A stretch of 64,000 nt of DNA from Candidatus Gastranaerophilales bacterium (GCA_944325895.1 CALVCA010000002.1:86082-150081), one strand, 5' to 3'. Numbered from the stretch's first letter, positions 17,301 through 25,343 are shown. A program made the numbers and translations. The notes: generated by a model from the sequence alone, not told the origin.

Positions 17301-17674
17301 TCTTTTGCAGGGAACTTTTCCAATAACGTTTTAACCGGACATATTACCAAATCAGGTTCAGCCCGCAATATTTTTATTTGTTCCGAATAATCATACAAAT
17401 TCGGAGTAATTTCTTCATACATTGAAATATTTTGAAACGGGATTAAAACCGTATTTAAATCAAAAGCTTTTTTAAAATCATTTTGAAATTTCAGTGCATT
17501 TTGTTCAGTTGAAGTTACAAACAATATTTTTTTCTTAGAATATTCAAGTGCAGATTTTACCAATAATAAACGTAAAACCGATGTCAATCCCGTAACTGCA
17601 AAAGAGCGGGATTTTTTAACATAATCCCTGAATTCCAAAAAACTTTCACTTGACAAACAATCTATAGAAAACAT
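14330..17674 (-). CDS. mfd: transcription-repair coupling factor Mfd
   Basis: 1114 residues. Mfd is the ATP-driven translocase that removes stalled RNA polymerase and recruits UvrA. Seen: UvrB-like N-terminal modules, the RNA-polymerase-binding segment starting EGEYVVHTIHGVGIYRGL, Walker A GDVGFGKTEVAMR, the DEEH box VIDEEHRFG, SATPIPRTLYMSLSG, and motif VI QLRGRVGRSQRQAYCY, followed by a TRCF C-terminal domain. It starts two bases after the upstream stop without a clear ribosome site, so translation is probably coupled. Confidence 0.97.
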   Translation of the reverse strand: MFSIDCLSSESFLEFRDYVKKSRSFAVTGLTSVLRLLLVKSALEYSKKKILFVTSTEQNALKFQNDFKKAFDLNTVLIPFQNISMYEEITPNLYDYSEQIKILRAEPDLVICPVKTLLEKFPAKDFFEKNSLNIKTGDVIDLKELSQKLVNLGYKRATMVSDIGEFSIRGDIADIFSLDEHPVRIEFWGDEVVDIRYFNNETQKSIEKTKTVEILPVYKFICDDEIAEQNNLETGYFEGIEVYQSYFNNNLVGVLDYFKDYLLIFDETTEIYSKYEFVDNNFEKQLEENLKLELLKPLKSKNHFTFEDFLRKTSYFVKIGLNNFIDSEMDEIIEFNTLPLHNFEANLDSIAEFIKEKQGYRIIIATDYPERVRQILNEREVFDVEFTDSLACTGCILEDFKTVVMTDRELFNKRSKEITSSKRSYYKEKPEYIENINDIQEGEYVVHTIHGVGIYRGLTQQEIDGQLKDYLTIEYAAKDRLHIPAEQINMLVRYRGSGSVKPKLSRMGGKDWENTKAKVKKEVEAVAYDLLRLYAKRKMQQGIQFLPDTTWQVEMEEAFEFVETPDQMRAINEVKADMESDKPMDRLICGDVGFGKTEVAMRAIFKAVTSGKQVAVVVPTTILALQHFQTMSERFKPFGVNVELLSRFRSKKEQKETIKKLASGDCDVVIGTHRLLQDGIIFKDLGLLVIDEEHRFGVRHKEKLKQFKENIDIITMSATPIPRTLYMSLSGIKDMSVINTPPKNRLPIKTYVGEWNENMVKNAIIHELDREGQVFYLYNRVETIEEFKFHLQQLLPNAKIAVGHGQMDEKQLEEVIVDFANHQYDILLATTIIENGIDIPNANTMIIHDADRFGLAQLYQLRGRVGRSQRQAYCYCFYRKSKEISKDAIQRLKAIKEFTTLGSGYQIALRDVEIRGVGNILGTKQHGHMINVGFDTYCQLLEEAVQELQGEQVEKISPTVVDINTTAFIPDEWVGSGEQKMIEYKRLADVKSQTELDYITEEWKDRFSKPPVSVENLIKLIKIRLAATDVKISLIRETPQNIRIYTPYNQAEWNIIQRTLPGNILKKIKFTIAPKSCVDGNSIILLNNLYMNFDEVFNILTDLFYYMYKIIYKY

Positions 17675-17676
17675 TT

Positions 17677-18015
17677 TTACTGTTGGTTATTAGGACTTTT
17701 ATAGTCAATTCCCATTTCTTTAAGCGTATTAATAAAATTTTGAGCACAAATCTTTTGTGCCTCAGGAGGCACAATCCTTAATATTTCAACTGTTTTTGAA
17801 ATAACAGGATCTTTGTCATACCAGCGATTGTTAGCATTAACCGGTTTGACCATTGCATAAAATTTATCGACAGTTTCTTTTGAAACTTTTTCTTCAATCT
17901 TTTGCAAAAAAATCTCAGCCTGGGCTCTCAATTCAGTCTGATAATTTTTAAGCAAATCAATTACTTCCATAAGTAAAGGATCATGATCATACCAGCGTTT
18001 ATATGTAGGATTCAT
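17677..18015 (-). CDS. RWYD-repeat protein of unknown function
   Basis: 112 residues from the ATG at 18015, which has a GGAGG site. An ATG-like start at 18039 would be deeper inside murA. The protein is two copies of one unit: KRWYDHDPLLMEVIDLLKNY and NRWYDKDPVISKTVEILRIV, about 60 residues apart, with a helical segment between. It has no signal peptide or membrane segment. It overlaps the murA stop by 17 bases and mfd follows after two bases, so it is embedded in the murA-mfd unit. No family or function is known to me. Confidence 0.75.
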   Translation of the reverse strand: MNPTYKRWYDHDPLLMEVIDLLKNYQTELRAQAEIFLQKIEEKVSKETVDKFYAMVKPVNANNRWYDKDPVISKTVEILRIVPPEAQKICAQNFINTLKEMGIDYKSPNNQQ

Positions 18016-19321
18016 TACGTACACCCTCCGTAAGCTCAACAGGAGAAACTACCTCATCTTTTCTCTCTATTTTGCCTCCTAACAATCTTATCTTATTTTC
18101 AAAATTTTCGTATCCTCTATCTATATGATGTAATTTTTCAATAACGGAATTTCCTTCTGCCATTAATGCGGCAACGCACAAGGATGCACCTGCTCTCAAA
18201 TCACTTGCGGTAAGTGTTGCTCCGGTAAGTTTTTTTACACCTTTTATGATTGCATGGTTTCTGTCCTGATGAATATCCGCCCCCATACGTCTTAATTCAG
18301 GAACCTGCATAAACCTGTTTTCATACAAACTTTCCGTAATTATGCCCACACCGTTTGCAGTCGTTAACAGAGTCATTGCCATTGATTGCAAATCAGTCGG
18401 GAAACCCGGATAAGGCTGGGTTACAAAATTTATAGAATTAAGTCTATTCTTGCAGGCAACTTCAATAGATGTCGGATCAACAAGTTTTATATTAGCACCC
18501 ATTTTAAGCAATTTATCCGTAAAAAACGTCAAATGTGCCGGATAAATATTTCTGATAACGGCTTTTCCCTTAGTTCCTACAATTGCAGCCATAAAAGTAC
18601 CTGCTTCAATTCTGTCAGGGATTGTTGTGTATTCAATCGGATGCAAATCCTCCTGTCTTACACCGTTTATAACGACTTCCGATGTTCCGGCACCGATTAT
18701 ATCCGCACCCATTGCATTCAAAAAGTTTGCCAAATCAACAATTTCAGGTTCCTGAGCTGCATTTTGAATTCTTGTAGCACCTTCTGCCAAAACTCCAGCC
18801 AGCATCAAATTTTCGGTTGCACCAACTGACGGCAAGTCCAAACATATTTCTGTTCCGACAAGCTTGCTTGCTTTTGCATGAACATATCCGTTTTCTATCT
18901 TCAATTTAGCACCTAAAGCCTCTAAACCTTTTATATGAAAATCAACCCGTCTTTCTCCAATGGCACAGCCGCCGGGTAATGCTACTATTGCCTCTTTACA
19001 GCGGGAAACGAGTGCTCCCAAAACATTAAACGATGCACGCATTTTACTTACCAGCTCATATTTTGCCGTAATACTCGTAATATCCGTTGCATCAATTGTT
19101 AAAGATTTTTCTTCTTTATTATATGTAGTTTTGGCTCCTAAACTATTTAAAACTTGAAGCATTATTTCAACATCAGTTAATTCAGGAACGTTATAAATTT
19201 TTGATTCACCTTTTGCAAGCAGAGATGCAGCCATCAGTTTTAAAACAGAATTTTTTGCACCGCCTATTGAAACTTCACCTTTTAAAGGCGTTCCGCCTTT
19301 TATATAAAATTTTTCAACCAA
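17999..19321 (-). CDS. murA: UDP-N-acetylglucosamine 1-carboxyvinyltransferase
   Basis: About 440 residues. MurA transfers enolpyruvate from PEP to UDP-GlcNAc, the first committed step of peptidoglycan synthesis. The catalytic, fosfomycin-binding Cys is present in LPGGCAIGERRVDFH, and the start has the family's KGEVSIGGAKNSVLKLMAAS. I chose TTG at 19321 because GAGG lies eight bases before it and the product (MVEKFYIKGGTPLKG) matches known MurA starts; the frame is open to an ATG at 19363 without a ribosome site. It leads the RWYD-mfd-PpiC-glyA cluster. Confidence 0.94.
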   Translation of the reverse strand: MVEKFYIKGGTPLKGEVSIGGAKNSVLKLMAASLLAKGESKIYNVPELTDVEIMLQVLNSLGAKTTYNKEEKSLTIDATDITSITAKYELVSKMRASFNVLGALVSRCKEAIVALPGGCAIGERRVDFHIKGLEALGAKLKIENGYVHAKASKLVGTEICLDLPSVGATENLMLAGVLAEGATRIQNAAQEPEIVDLANFLNAMGADIIGAGTSEVVINGVRQEDLHPIEYTTIPDRIEAGTFMAAIVGTKGKAVIRNIYPAHLTFFTDKLLKMGANIKLVDPTSIEVACKNRLNSINFVTQPYPGFPTDLQSMAMTLLTTANGVGIITESLYENRFMQVPELRRMGADIHQDRNHAIIKGVKKLTGATLTASDLRAGASLCVAALMAEGNSVIEKLHHIDRGYENFENKIRLLGGKIERKDEVVSPVELTEGVRNESYI

Positions 19322-19453
19322 TTTTTTTCCCTCAAAGTCTGTTATAATAAAATAATAATACAATGATACGACTTTGGTGTAAATATTTTAAAATATGTAA
19401 ACAAAGTTTTTTGTGATATCAAATTAATCAAAAAATTAAAAAATGCTGCATTA

Positions 19454-19488
19454 TTTAAAGGATGACTTTTAAAAAGTCATCCTTTAAA
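19454..19488. terminator. palindrome between murA and the repeat gene, likely terminator
   Basis: TTTAAAGGATGACTTTT is followed by its inverse to 19488. It lies after the minus-strand repeat gene that ends at 19524. It has the same GATGACT core as the terminators after rplT and dnaK. Confidence 0.65.
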
Positions 19489-19523
19489 ATTTTAACAATA
19501 CTATTTTGCTATGCTGTAACTTT

Positions 19524-20402
19524 TTAAGACAATTTTTTAACCTTAGCTACTGTGCCATCTGCATTATATACTGTTCTTGTTGAATGTGAATAGTCGTCGA
19601 TGTAATCTATCGTCTTGCCATCTTTTTGAAAGTATGTTAATTTTAACTTTTCCCCTGTCTCAGGTGAATAGTCTTCAACGTAATCTATCGTCTTACCATC
19701 TATTTGAAAGGCTGTTGCTTTCAATAATTTCTCTGTCTTAGGTGAATAGTCTTCAACGTAATATATCGTCTTGCCATCTGTTTGAAAGGCTGTTGCTTTC
19801 AATAATTTCCCTGTTTCAGGTGAATAATCAGAAACCCAATGTGGTGCCTTACAATCTGCATGGAAGCATGTTTCTTTTATCATTTCCCCTGTTTCAGGTG
19901 AATAGTCTTCAATATAATCTGTCTTCTCGCCATCAGGTTGGAATTTTGTTGCTTTTAAGATTTTTCCTGTTTCAGGTGAATAGTCTTTAACCCAACTTAG
20001 CGTCTTGCCATCTGCTTGAAAACCTATTTCGTATAATAATTTTCCTGTTTCAGGTGAATATTCTTTAACCCAACTTAGCGTTTTACCATCTGCTTGAAAA
20101 CATGTTTCTTTTAATAATTTCCCTGTCTTCGGTGAATATTCTTCAATACTGGATACAGTCTTACCATCTTTTTGTAAGTGTGTAGTTGTTAATTTTAATT
20201 TTTTCCCTGCTAATGTATAATATTCTGTAACATTTAAAGAACTGTCTTTCTTTATACCGGCTGCTATTTCTCCGGCTAATATCTCTGCTCCTGTCATATC
20301 ATCCATAAATCGCTCTTTTATACTGTTATCTTTATGACCTGAAAATTGTATCGGTTTTGGCAACCGGTTAACTCCTACATAATTACTCAATGTTACTAAC
20401 AT
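19524..20402 (-). CDS. 22-residue tandem-repeat protein (YSPETGK repeats), paralog 2
   Basis: 292 residues. An N-terminal segment (RLPKPIQFSGHKDN, then AGEIAAGIKK) resembles paralog 1 at 4558-5502. It is followed by eight units of about 22 residues, such as FQADGKTLSWVKEYSPETGK, ending with a short basic tail. The units are more regular here than in paralog 1. No signal peptide or membrane segment. Start set by AAAGGAG just upstream; the longer open frame overlaps a terminator. Resembles DUF2963-type repeats by eye, unverified. Possibly a beta-solenoid or binding surface, which is only inference. Confidence 0.7.
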   Translation of the reverse strand: MLVTLSNYVGVNRLPKPIQFSGHKDNSIKERFMDDMTGAEILAGEIAAGIKKDSSLNVTEYYTLAGKKLKLTTTHLQKDGKTVSSIEEYSPKTGKLLKETCFQADGKTLSWVKEYSPETGKLLYEIGFQADGKTLSWVKDYSPETGKILKATKFQPDGEKTDYIEDYSPETGEMIKETCFHADCKAPHWVSDYSPETGKLLKATAFQTDGKTIYYVEDYSPKTEKLLKATAFQIDGKTIDYVEDYSPETGEKLKLTYFQKDGKTIDYIDDYSHSTRTVYNADGTVAKVKKLS

Positions 20403-20420
20403 TTTCTTCTCCTTTTTTAT

Positions 20421-20488
20421 GCGTATTATTTTAAGTTGTAAAAATAATATATTTGCTACCTTTATATAATCCGTTTTACATTTCGTTA
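20421..20488 (-). promoter_or_regulatory. conserved upstream region of paralog 2
   Basis: Same 68 bases as 5521-5588 (eight substitutions). Conserved blocks on the minus strand are GGATTATATAAA, CAAATAT and ACAACTTAAAATAATACGC. Probably a shared promoter and leader. Confidence 0.55.
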
Positions 20489-20515
20489 CGTTTAATGCAT
20501 AAGTACATAAATAAA

Positions 20516-20540
20516 AATGGCTCCCTTTAAGGGAGCCATT
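20516..20540 (-). terminator. Rho-independent terminator of tpiA
   Basis: AATGGCTCCCTT pairs with AAGGGAGCCATT around one central base; on the minus strand it is followed by a T-rich tail. It lies 24 bases after the tpiA stop. Confidence 0.85.
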
Positions 20541-20563
20541 CAAACTGAATAAAAATCAAATAT

Positions 20564-21358
20564 CTATACGGCAACTTTCATAGTATTTGCAATAATTTCA
20601 TTAAAGCTGTCAGCTTTCAATGAAGCACCGCCGACCAAAGCACCGTCAATATCAGACTGAGCCATCTGTTCTTCGATAGTTGAAGGTTTAACGGAACCAC
20701 CGTAAAGAATTCTGATAGAATCAGCAGCATTACTGCCTGCTACCTCTTCTACAACGCTTCTTATCATTTTAATAACTCTGTTTGCTTCAGCTGAATCGCA
20801 AGTTTTACCGGTACCGATTGCCCAAATAGGTTCATAAGCAATGACAGATTTAGCAACATCTTCTGATGATATACCCGATAATGCAGCTCTGATTTGTGAT
20901 GCAATATGTTCGTCAGTCATACCTGCTTCTCTTTGTCCTAAAGTTTCACCGCAGCATATAATCGGTATTAAACCGCCTGCTAAAATTGCTTTTGCTTTTT
21001 TGTTAATCATTTCATCAGTTTCTGAAAAATATTGTCTTCTTTCAGAATGCCCGATTATAATATAATCGCAGCCGGCATCCTTTGCCATTGCAACAGAAAT
21101 TTCGCCCGTATAAGCACCTGAATTTTCCCAGTGGCAATTTTGAGCCGCAACATAAATTTTATTTCCGCCGCATCCGCAGTCACATTTAACAGAGCTTACT
21201 TCGCATAATGATGTAAATGTCGGAGCTATAACAACTGTCGGCAATTGAGGTGCCGTATAATCTTTTACAAAAGATTTTATACCTTCAAAAAGTTCTTTTG
21301 CTTCTGAACGGAGCAAATTCATTTTCCAGTTCCCTGCAATAATCGGTTTTCTTGACAT
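20564..21358 (-). CDS. tpiA: triosephosphate isomerase
   Basis: 264 residues, a little longer than the usual 250. TIM-barrel enzyme interconverting glyceraldehyde 3-phosphate and dihydroxyacetone phosphate. Catalytic residues: Lys in AGNWKMN, His in IIIGHSERRQYF, Glu in AYEPIWAIGTGKT, with the phosphate loop LYGGSVKP. The extra length is a Cys-rich insertion SSVKCDCGCGGNKIYV between the second strand-helix unit and the AAQNCHW segment. AAGGAG ribosome site. It stands alone between two terminators. Confidence 0.96.
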   Translation of the reverse strand: MSRKPIIAGNWKMNLLRSEAKELFEGIKSFVKDYTAPQLPTVVIAPTFTSLCEVSSVKCDCGCGGNKIYVAAQNCHWENSGAYTGEISVAMAKDAGCDYIIIGHSERRQYFSETDEMINKKAKAILAGGLIPIICCGETLGQREAGMTDEHIASQIRAALSGISSEDVAKSVIAYEPIWAIGTGKTCDSAEANRVIKMIRSVVEEVAGSNAADSIRILYGGSVKPSTIEEQMAQSDIDGALVGGASLKADSFNEIIANTMKVAV

Positions 21359-21428
21359 AATTCTCTCCTTTTTAATTGATAACCTACATTTGGAATTTTA
21401 CTTTAAACAAAAAAAATTATCAATAAAA

Positions 21429-21446
21429 AATGCCGTTTCCGGCATT
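21429..21446 (-). terminator. Rho-independent terminator of the Hsp20-like gene
   Basis: AATGCCG and CGGCATT around a 4-base loop, followed on the minus strand by TTTTTATTG. The stem overlaps the last base of the stop codon. Confidence 0.75.
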
Positions 21447-21967
21447 TATTCAACAGGAATTGTGATAATATACATATCGCCTTTTCGTTTCTTTGTTAAT
21501 TTTGTTAAATCAACATCATCCCCAAACATATAGCTTTGAGTAAATTCTACTATTGATTTTCTCTCTCCAAAACCATGCATTCCCATCGCTTTTACGGTTA
21601 GAATATTACCGTCTGTTTTTACTTCAACATTTTTTTCACTGTTGTTTAACGGAACTAAGTCAACAAGAATTTTGTATTCATCATCCGTTTGTTCCAAACG
21701 TATAACATGATTTGCACGTTCCTGCAATCTTTCTGTCCCTTTAAAAGCCTTTTTGAAAGCTTTTTCCATTTGTCTGTCATGATGTTCAATTGTTCTGTCC
21801 ATTCTTCTCATTTGGCTTACAGGATCAATCATAGCCTTAAAATACCAGTCTGTTACAACATAAAATGCTAAAAATGCCCCGATTAATGCCAATAAACCGT
21901 AAAGTAAGTGCTTTAATACCGGATGGCGATGAAAAAAACAATCATGATGGTTGTTATATTCGTCCAT
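21446..21967 (-). CDS. membrane-anchored Hsp20/alpha-crystallin-like protein
   Basis: 173 residues. A His-rich cytoplasmic start (NNHHDCFFHRHP) precedes one transmembrane helix (about 20-42, LLYGLLALIGAFLAFYVV). Then comes a charged helix, and a C-terminal domain of about 90 residues with the small heat-shock pattern: YKILVDLVPL, VEVKTDGNILTVKA, then FTQSYMFGDDVDLTKLTKK and YIITIPVE. Soluble Hsp20 proteins are holdases; a membrane anchor suggests protection of membrane or periplasmic proteins. The N-terminal IxI tail is absent. Ribosome site AAGGAGAG before the start. Assignment of the domain is by pattern and moderate. Confidence 0.7.
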   Translation of the reverse strand: MDEYNNHHDCFFHRHPVLKHLLYGLLALIGAFLAFYVVTDWYFKAMIDPVSQMRRMDRTIEHHDRQMEKAFKKAFKGTERLQERANHVIRLEQTDDEYKILVDLVPLNNSEKNVEVKTDGNILTVKAMGMHGFGERKSIVEFTQSYMFGDDVDLTKLTKKRKGDMYIITIPVE

Positions 21968-22089
21968 AATCTCTCCTTTCTTTTGCTCTAATGTTATTAA
22001 AATTTTAATATTTTGTCCATAACCTATCCTACTTAATTCGGTTGCGGAATATAAAAAAATATGTTAAAATTTGATAAAAGGAACAAATT

Positions 22090-22278
22090 ATGGCAAAAAT
22101 TCTTATAACCATGCCGGACGATTTTTTAAATAAAGTAGACGGTCTCGCATTAACTGAACAAAAATCCCGCAGTCAATTAATAAGGGAAGCTTTAAAAACA
22201 TATATGCACAGATTGAGTAAATCACAAGAAAAATCCGCCCAAAAAAATGCGGATATTCTTGAAAATCTTATCGGTTAA
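22090..22278 (+). CDS. ribbon-helix-helix (CopG/MetJ-type) DNA-binding protein
   Basis: 62 residues. The start KILITMPDDFLNKVDGLA gives the beta strand, and SRSQLIREALKTYM the helix-turn-helix of the RHH fold, followed by a charged tail. Such proteins are dimeric repressors or antitoxins. No toxin gene is next to it: it stands alone on the plus strand and converges with the regulator ending at 22268 (11-base overlap). An AAAGGA site precedes the ATG. It is more likely a small autoregulator than an antitoxin. Confidence 0.75.
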   Translation: MAKILITMPDDFLNKVDGLALTEQKSRSQLIREALKTYMHRLSKSQEKSAQKNADILENLIG

Positions 22279-23533
22279 ACTCGTTTATAAATGTTTCAAC
22301 CCATTTAAGCAAACTTGATAATTCATACGGTTTCGGCAAATATAAATCAACACCTGTACTTAATATTTCTTCTTTGTCATGAAAAATTGATGTTACTATA
22401 AATTTAGTTTCGCTATACTTTTGTTTAAGCGTACAGATATGATCTTTATTAATACTGTCTTCTCCGGTATCCAATATTATTACTGCAGGAATATCGTCCC
22501 CTTCAATAATCTCAAAACCTTGAAGCTGCAATATCGTTTTAAGTAAAAGATACATAGATTCATCAGGTTCAATTATAGATATTTTGTTATTAAAACTTTT
22601 TTCAAATACACTGTTTTCAGCCGAAATTTTTGGTCTGTCTATTAAATAATTTGATTTTAAAGGATTATGTGCCATACTTTTGGTCTGAATAAGTTCATTC
22701 ATTAAATGTTTTACATCACTAAAATTACTGAACCCGCTTGTGACTATCCCTATTGAAATATGCATAAAATCACATCTTCTGCCTGCATATTCATCACCTC
22801 GCATCATGACATATCCCCGTTTTAAATCTTGATTTGAATAAAATTTGGGAGCTACAGATTCAAAAGCAAATATCAAATAATTCGCAATTTTTTCAGCTTT
22901 ATAAATGTCTGTTATAACAAGAAATTCTGATTCTGAAATTACACCTAAATATTCATTATGCCCTAATGCAGATTGAATAATTGCAGAAAAAGTTTGAAGC
23001 AGTTTATCTGATGCAAGCTCTGTATATGTCTTTTTATAATTAGAAAAATTATCAATAGTTATAAACATTGCTGCCCAATCCGAATTTGTTTTCATAACCC
23101 TTTTTAGGGCACGTATTGAATAATTTAAATTTGGTAAATGACACTTGAAATCTAAATTACTTTCATATTCACGTCTGATATGAGCTTTTATCCGCACTGC
23201 AAATTCGTCCGAATTTACAGGTTCCCCTATAAAATCATCAGCACCGTTTTCTAACACTTTTAATCTGTCGTCAATTTCTGAAGATTTTGAAACCGCAATA
23301 ATCACAGGACGCATATTATATGTCAATGCACGAATTTTTTTACAAAATTCCGATAAATCTTCATCAATACTATCTGAAACAATAATTACATCAGGTTCAG
23401 TATCTTGAATGGTCTTCATCGCAGAAATTAAATTTTTTGCAACAATCACATTATTACCTTCAAAAGAAAGTAATTTTTTATATTTTGTAGAAAGCTCACG
23501 TCTTTTGTCTATCAATAATGTTACTGATTGCAT
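22268..23533 (-). CDS. atypical response regulator: receiver, degenerate GGDEF, second receiver
   Basis: 421 residues. The first receiver (about 1-120) is degenerate: the Asp region reads DVIIVSDSIDED and the switch lysine is replaced in DDFIGEPVNS. The middle (about 130-310) has the GGDEF fold pattern (AAMFITIDNFSNYK) but the active-site motif is ISESEF, so cyclase activity is unlikely. The C-terminal receiver (about 320-421) looks intact, with VIILDTGED and the lysine in LYLPKPYE. It overlaps the histidine kinase upstream by 13 bases, so the pair forms a two-component system with an output I cannot identify. Confidence 0.8.
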   Translation of the reverse strand: MQSVTLLIDKRRELSTKYKKLLSFEGNNVIVAKNLISAMKTIQDTEPDVIIVSDSIDEDLSEFCKKIRALTYNMRPVIIAVSKSSEIDDRLKVLENGADDFIGEPVNSDEFAVRIKAHIRREYESNLDFKCHLPNLNYSIRALKRVMKTNSDWAAMFITIDNFSNYKKTYTELASDKLLQTFSAIIQSALGHNEYLGVISESEFLVITDIYKAEKIANYLIFAFESVAPKFYSNQDLKRGYVMMRGDEYAGRRCDFMHISIGIVTSGFSNFSDVKHLMNELIQTKSMAHNPLKSNYLIDRPKISAENSVFEKSFNNKISIIEPDESMYLLLKTILQLQGFEIIEGDDIPAVIILDTGEDSINKDHICTLKQKYSETKFIVTSIFHDKEEILSTGVDLYLPKPYELSSLLKWVETFINEFNR

Positions 23534-24234
23534 CTTACCCTCGCCTGTTCTTCTACATTTCTTATCGGAAGCAAAACTTCAAAAGTTGTTTGTCCGCCTC
23601 CCGATAATACAGAAATTCTGCCGCCCATCCTGTCTACAAGATTTTTGGTAATATATAATCCCAAACCGCTGCCTTGAACCTTCCGTGTTAAAGGATTATC
23701 AATTCGTGAAAACTTTGTAAATATCTTATTATAATTTTCCGGCAATATACCGATACCTCTGTCCGTAACTTTAATAGAAACAAACTCTCCTGCAGGTACA
23801 ATATCTATATCTATTAAAGTATTATCATCCGAATATTTGGCAGCATTTTCTATCAAATTTGTCATAATCTGCTGCAATTTATCTTTATCTGTAATTATAT
23901 CAGGTACATTCCTGCTGCAATTTAAAATAAAACTATGATTTTGATATGCATTTTTTATAATAGCTATAACCGGTTCTATCGCCTGTCTTAAATTTGTCTG
24001 AACATATACAAATTTATTATTCTCTGATTGCAATTTGCTGACGGAAAGCATGTTCTCAACTAATCCTATAAGCCTGTTTGATTGATCTTCTATTATTTTC
24101 AAAAATTTTTTTTTGCTATCATCGTCAAGCATATCCCAAGAATTAAGCATGGTTTGAGCAAAACCTCTGATAGACGTCAAAGGTGTACGAAGTTCATGGC
24201 TTACCGTTGATATAAAATCTTCATAATTTTCCAT
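23521..24234 (-). CDS. soluble histidine kinase without a sensor domain
   Basis: 237 residues. The H-box begins almost at once, with His13 in STVSHELRTPLTSIRG, followed by the dimerisation helix and the ATPase domain: N box NLIENAAKYSDD, G1 DRGIGILPENY, and G2 GSGLGLYITKNLV. There is no sensor, PAS or membrane segment, so the input must come through another protein. The ATG lies exactly seven bases after a TATAAT (minus 24246-24241) and lacks a ribosome site, so this start looks genuine and leaderless rather than a truncation. The regulator gene overlaps its end. Confidence 0.88.
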   Translation of the reverse strand: MENYEDFISTVSHELRTPLTSIRGFAQTMLNSWDMLDDDSKKKFLKIIEDQSNRLIGLVENMLSVSKLQSENNKFVYVQTNLRQAIEPVIAIIKNAYQNHSFILNCSRNVPDIITDKDKLQQIMTNLIENAAKYSDDNTLIDIDIVPAGEFVSIKVTDRGIGILPENYNKIFTKFSRIDNPLTRKVQGSGLGLYITKNLVDRMGGRISVLSGGGQTTFEVLLPIRNVEEQARVRCNQ

Positions 24235-24270
24235 ATTTTAATTATAACAAATTCTTAAAAAATTTAAAGA

Positions 24271-25284
24271 TTATGAAACTTGAATATCTTTTTCAAATCC
24301 GAATAAAGAACTTACGGATTCATCGTCATGGATTCTTGAAATTGCCTGTCCTAAAAGCGGAGCTACAGAAAGCTGTTTTATATTAGGAGGCATTTTAGAC
24401 ATATCTAACGGAATTGTATTAGTGACAACACATTCCTTAATCGGAGCATTAGCAAGTCTTTCAACCGCAGGTCCTGAAAATACCGGATGGGCAGCACATA
24501 CATATACATCTTTTGCACCTTCTTTTACCAAAAGTTTTGATGCTTCGCAGATTGTACCGGCAGTATCTATCATATCGTCAAACATTACACATACTTTGCC
24601 TTTTACATCACCTATAACATGAGATGCTATAGCTTCATTGTGTTTATCACGACGTTTATCAATTATAGCCAAAGAACAGCCCACTTGTTTTGCAAAATGC
24701 CTTGTCCTTTGAACACCGCCTGTATCAGGGCTTACTGCAACCATATCATCAGGATCTATATTTAAACTTTTTATATAATTTACCAAAATAGGTGTTGCGA
24801 AAATGTGATCCACAAGAATATTAAAAAATCCCTGAATTTGCCCGGTGTGCAAATCCATTGCCAATACTCTTGTTGCTCCGGCTGTTGTCAACAAATCTGC
24901 AACAAGTTTTGCAGTAATTGCTTCTCTTCCGGAAGTTTTTCTGTCTTGACGTGCATATCCGTAATACGGTATAACCGCCGTAATTGTCTTTGCACTCGCT
25001 CTTTTAAATGCGTCAATGATTATTAATAATTCCATCAAATTTTCATTAACCGGATTACATAACGGCTGAATAATAAAAACATCATCTCCACGGACGCTTT
25101 CTTGCACCTGTACATAAATTTCACCGTCTGCGAAATTTTTAATAACCATAGGTCCTATTGAAGTTCCTAAATAATCAGCTATTTCCTGAGCAAGTTTCGT
25201 ATTGGAACGTCCCGCAAAAAGTTTAATATCATGAGTAGGGTTTATAGCACGCTCCAAATTCGGAAATGTCATTTCTAAAACCAT
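24271..25284 (-). CDS. prs: ribose-phosphate pyrophosphokinase
   Basis: 337 residues, slightly long because of a 16-residue N-terminal extension before HDIKLFAGRSNTKLAQEIA. It makes PRPP from ribose 5-phosphate and ATP for nucleotide, His and Trp synthesis. Seen: the catalytic flexible loop RQDRKTSGREAITAK, DLHTGQIQGFF, VSPDTGGVQR and the PRPP loop VMFDDMIDTAGT. AAGGA ribosome site nine bases before the ATG, and a promoter at 25315-25343. It is followed by the histidine kinase after 36 bases. Confidence 0.97.
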   Translation of the reverse strand: MVLEMTFPNLERAINPTHDIKLFAGRSNTKLAQEIADYLGTSIGPMVIKNFADGEIYVQVQESVRGDDVFIIQPLCNPVNENLMELLIIIDAFKRASAKTITAVIPYYGYARQDRKTSGREAITAKLVADLLTTAGATRVLAMDLHTGQIQGFFNILVDHIFATPILVNYIKSLNIDPDDMVAVSPDTGGVQRTRHFAKQVGCSLAIIDKRRDKHNEAIASHVIGDVKGKVCVMFDDMIDTAGTICEASKLLVKEGAKDVYVCAAHPVFSGPAVERLANAPIKECVVTNTIPLDMSKMPPNIKQLSVAPLLGQAISRIHDDESVSSLFGFEKDIQVS

Positions 25285-25314
25285 TATTCTTAATCCTTTC
25301 TGTTATGCATGTTT

Positions 25315-25343
25315 ATTATAAAACTTAGCACGTTTATCTACAA
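25315..25343 (-). promoter_or_regulatory. promoter of prs
   Basis: On the minus strand TTGTAG (25343-25338), 17-base spacer, TATAAT (25320-25315), leaving an untranslated leader of about 25 bases. Confidence 0.65.

Noticed and set aside
19322..19363. ATG start for murA at 19363
   Set aside because: No ribosome site, and it would add 14 residues not seen at MurA starts. TTG at 19321 has GAGG at the right distance.
22090..22278. Toxin-antitoxin pair around the ribbon-helix-helix gene
   Set aside because: No small partner gene lies next to it; the neighbours are a response regulator and a membrane chaperone-like gene in other orientations.
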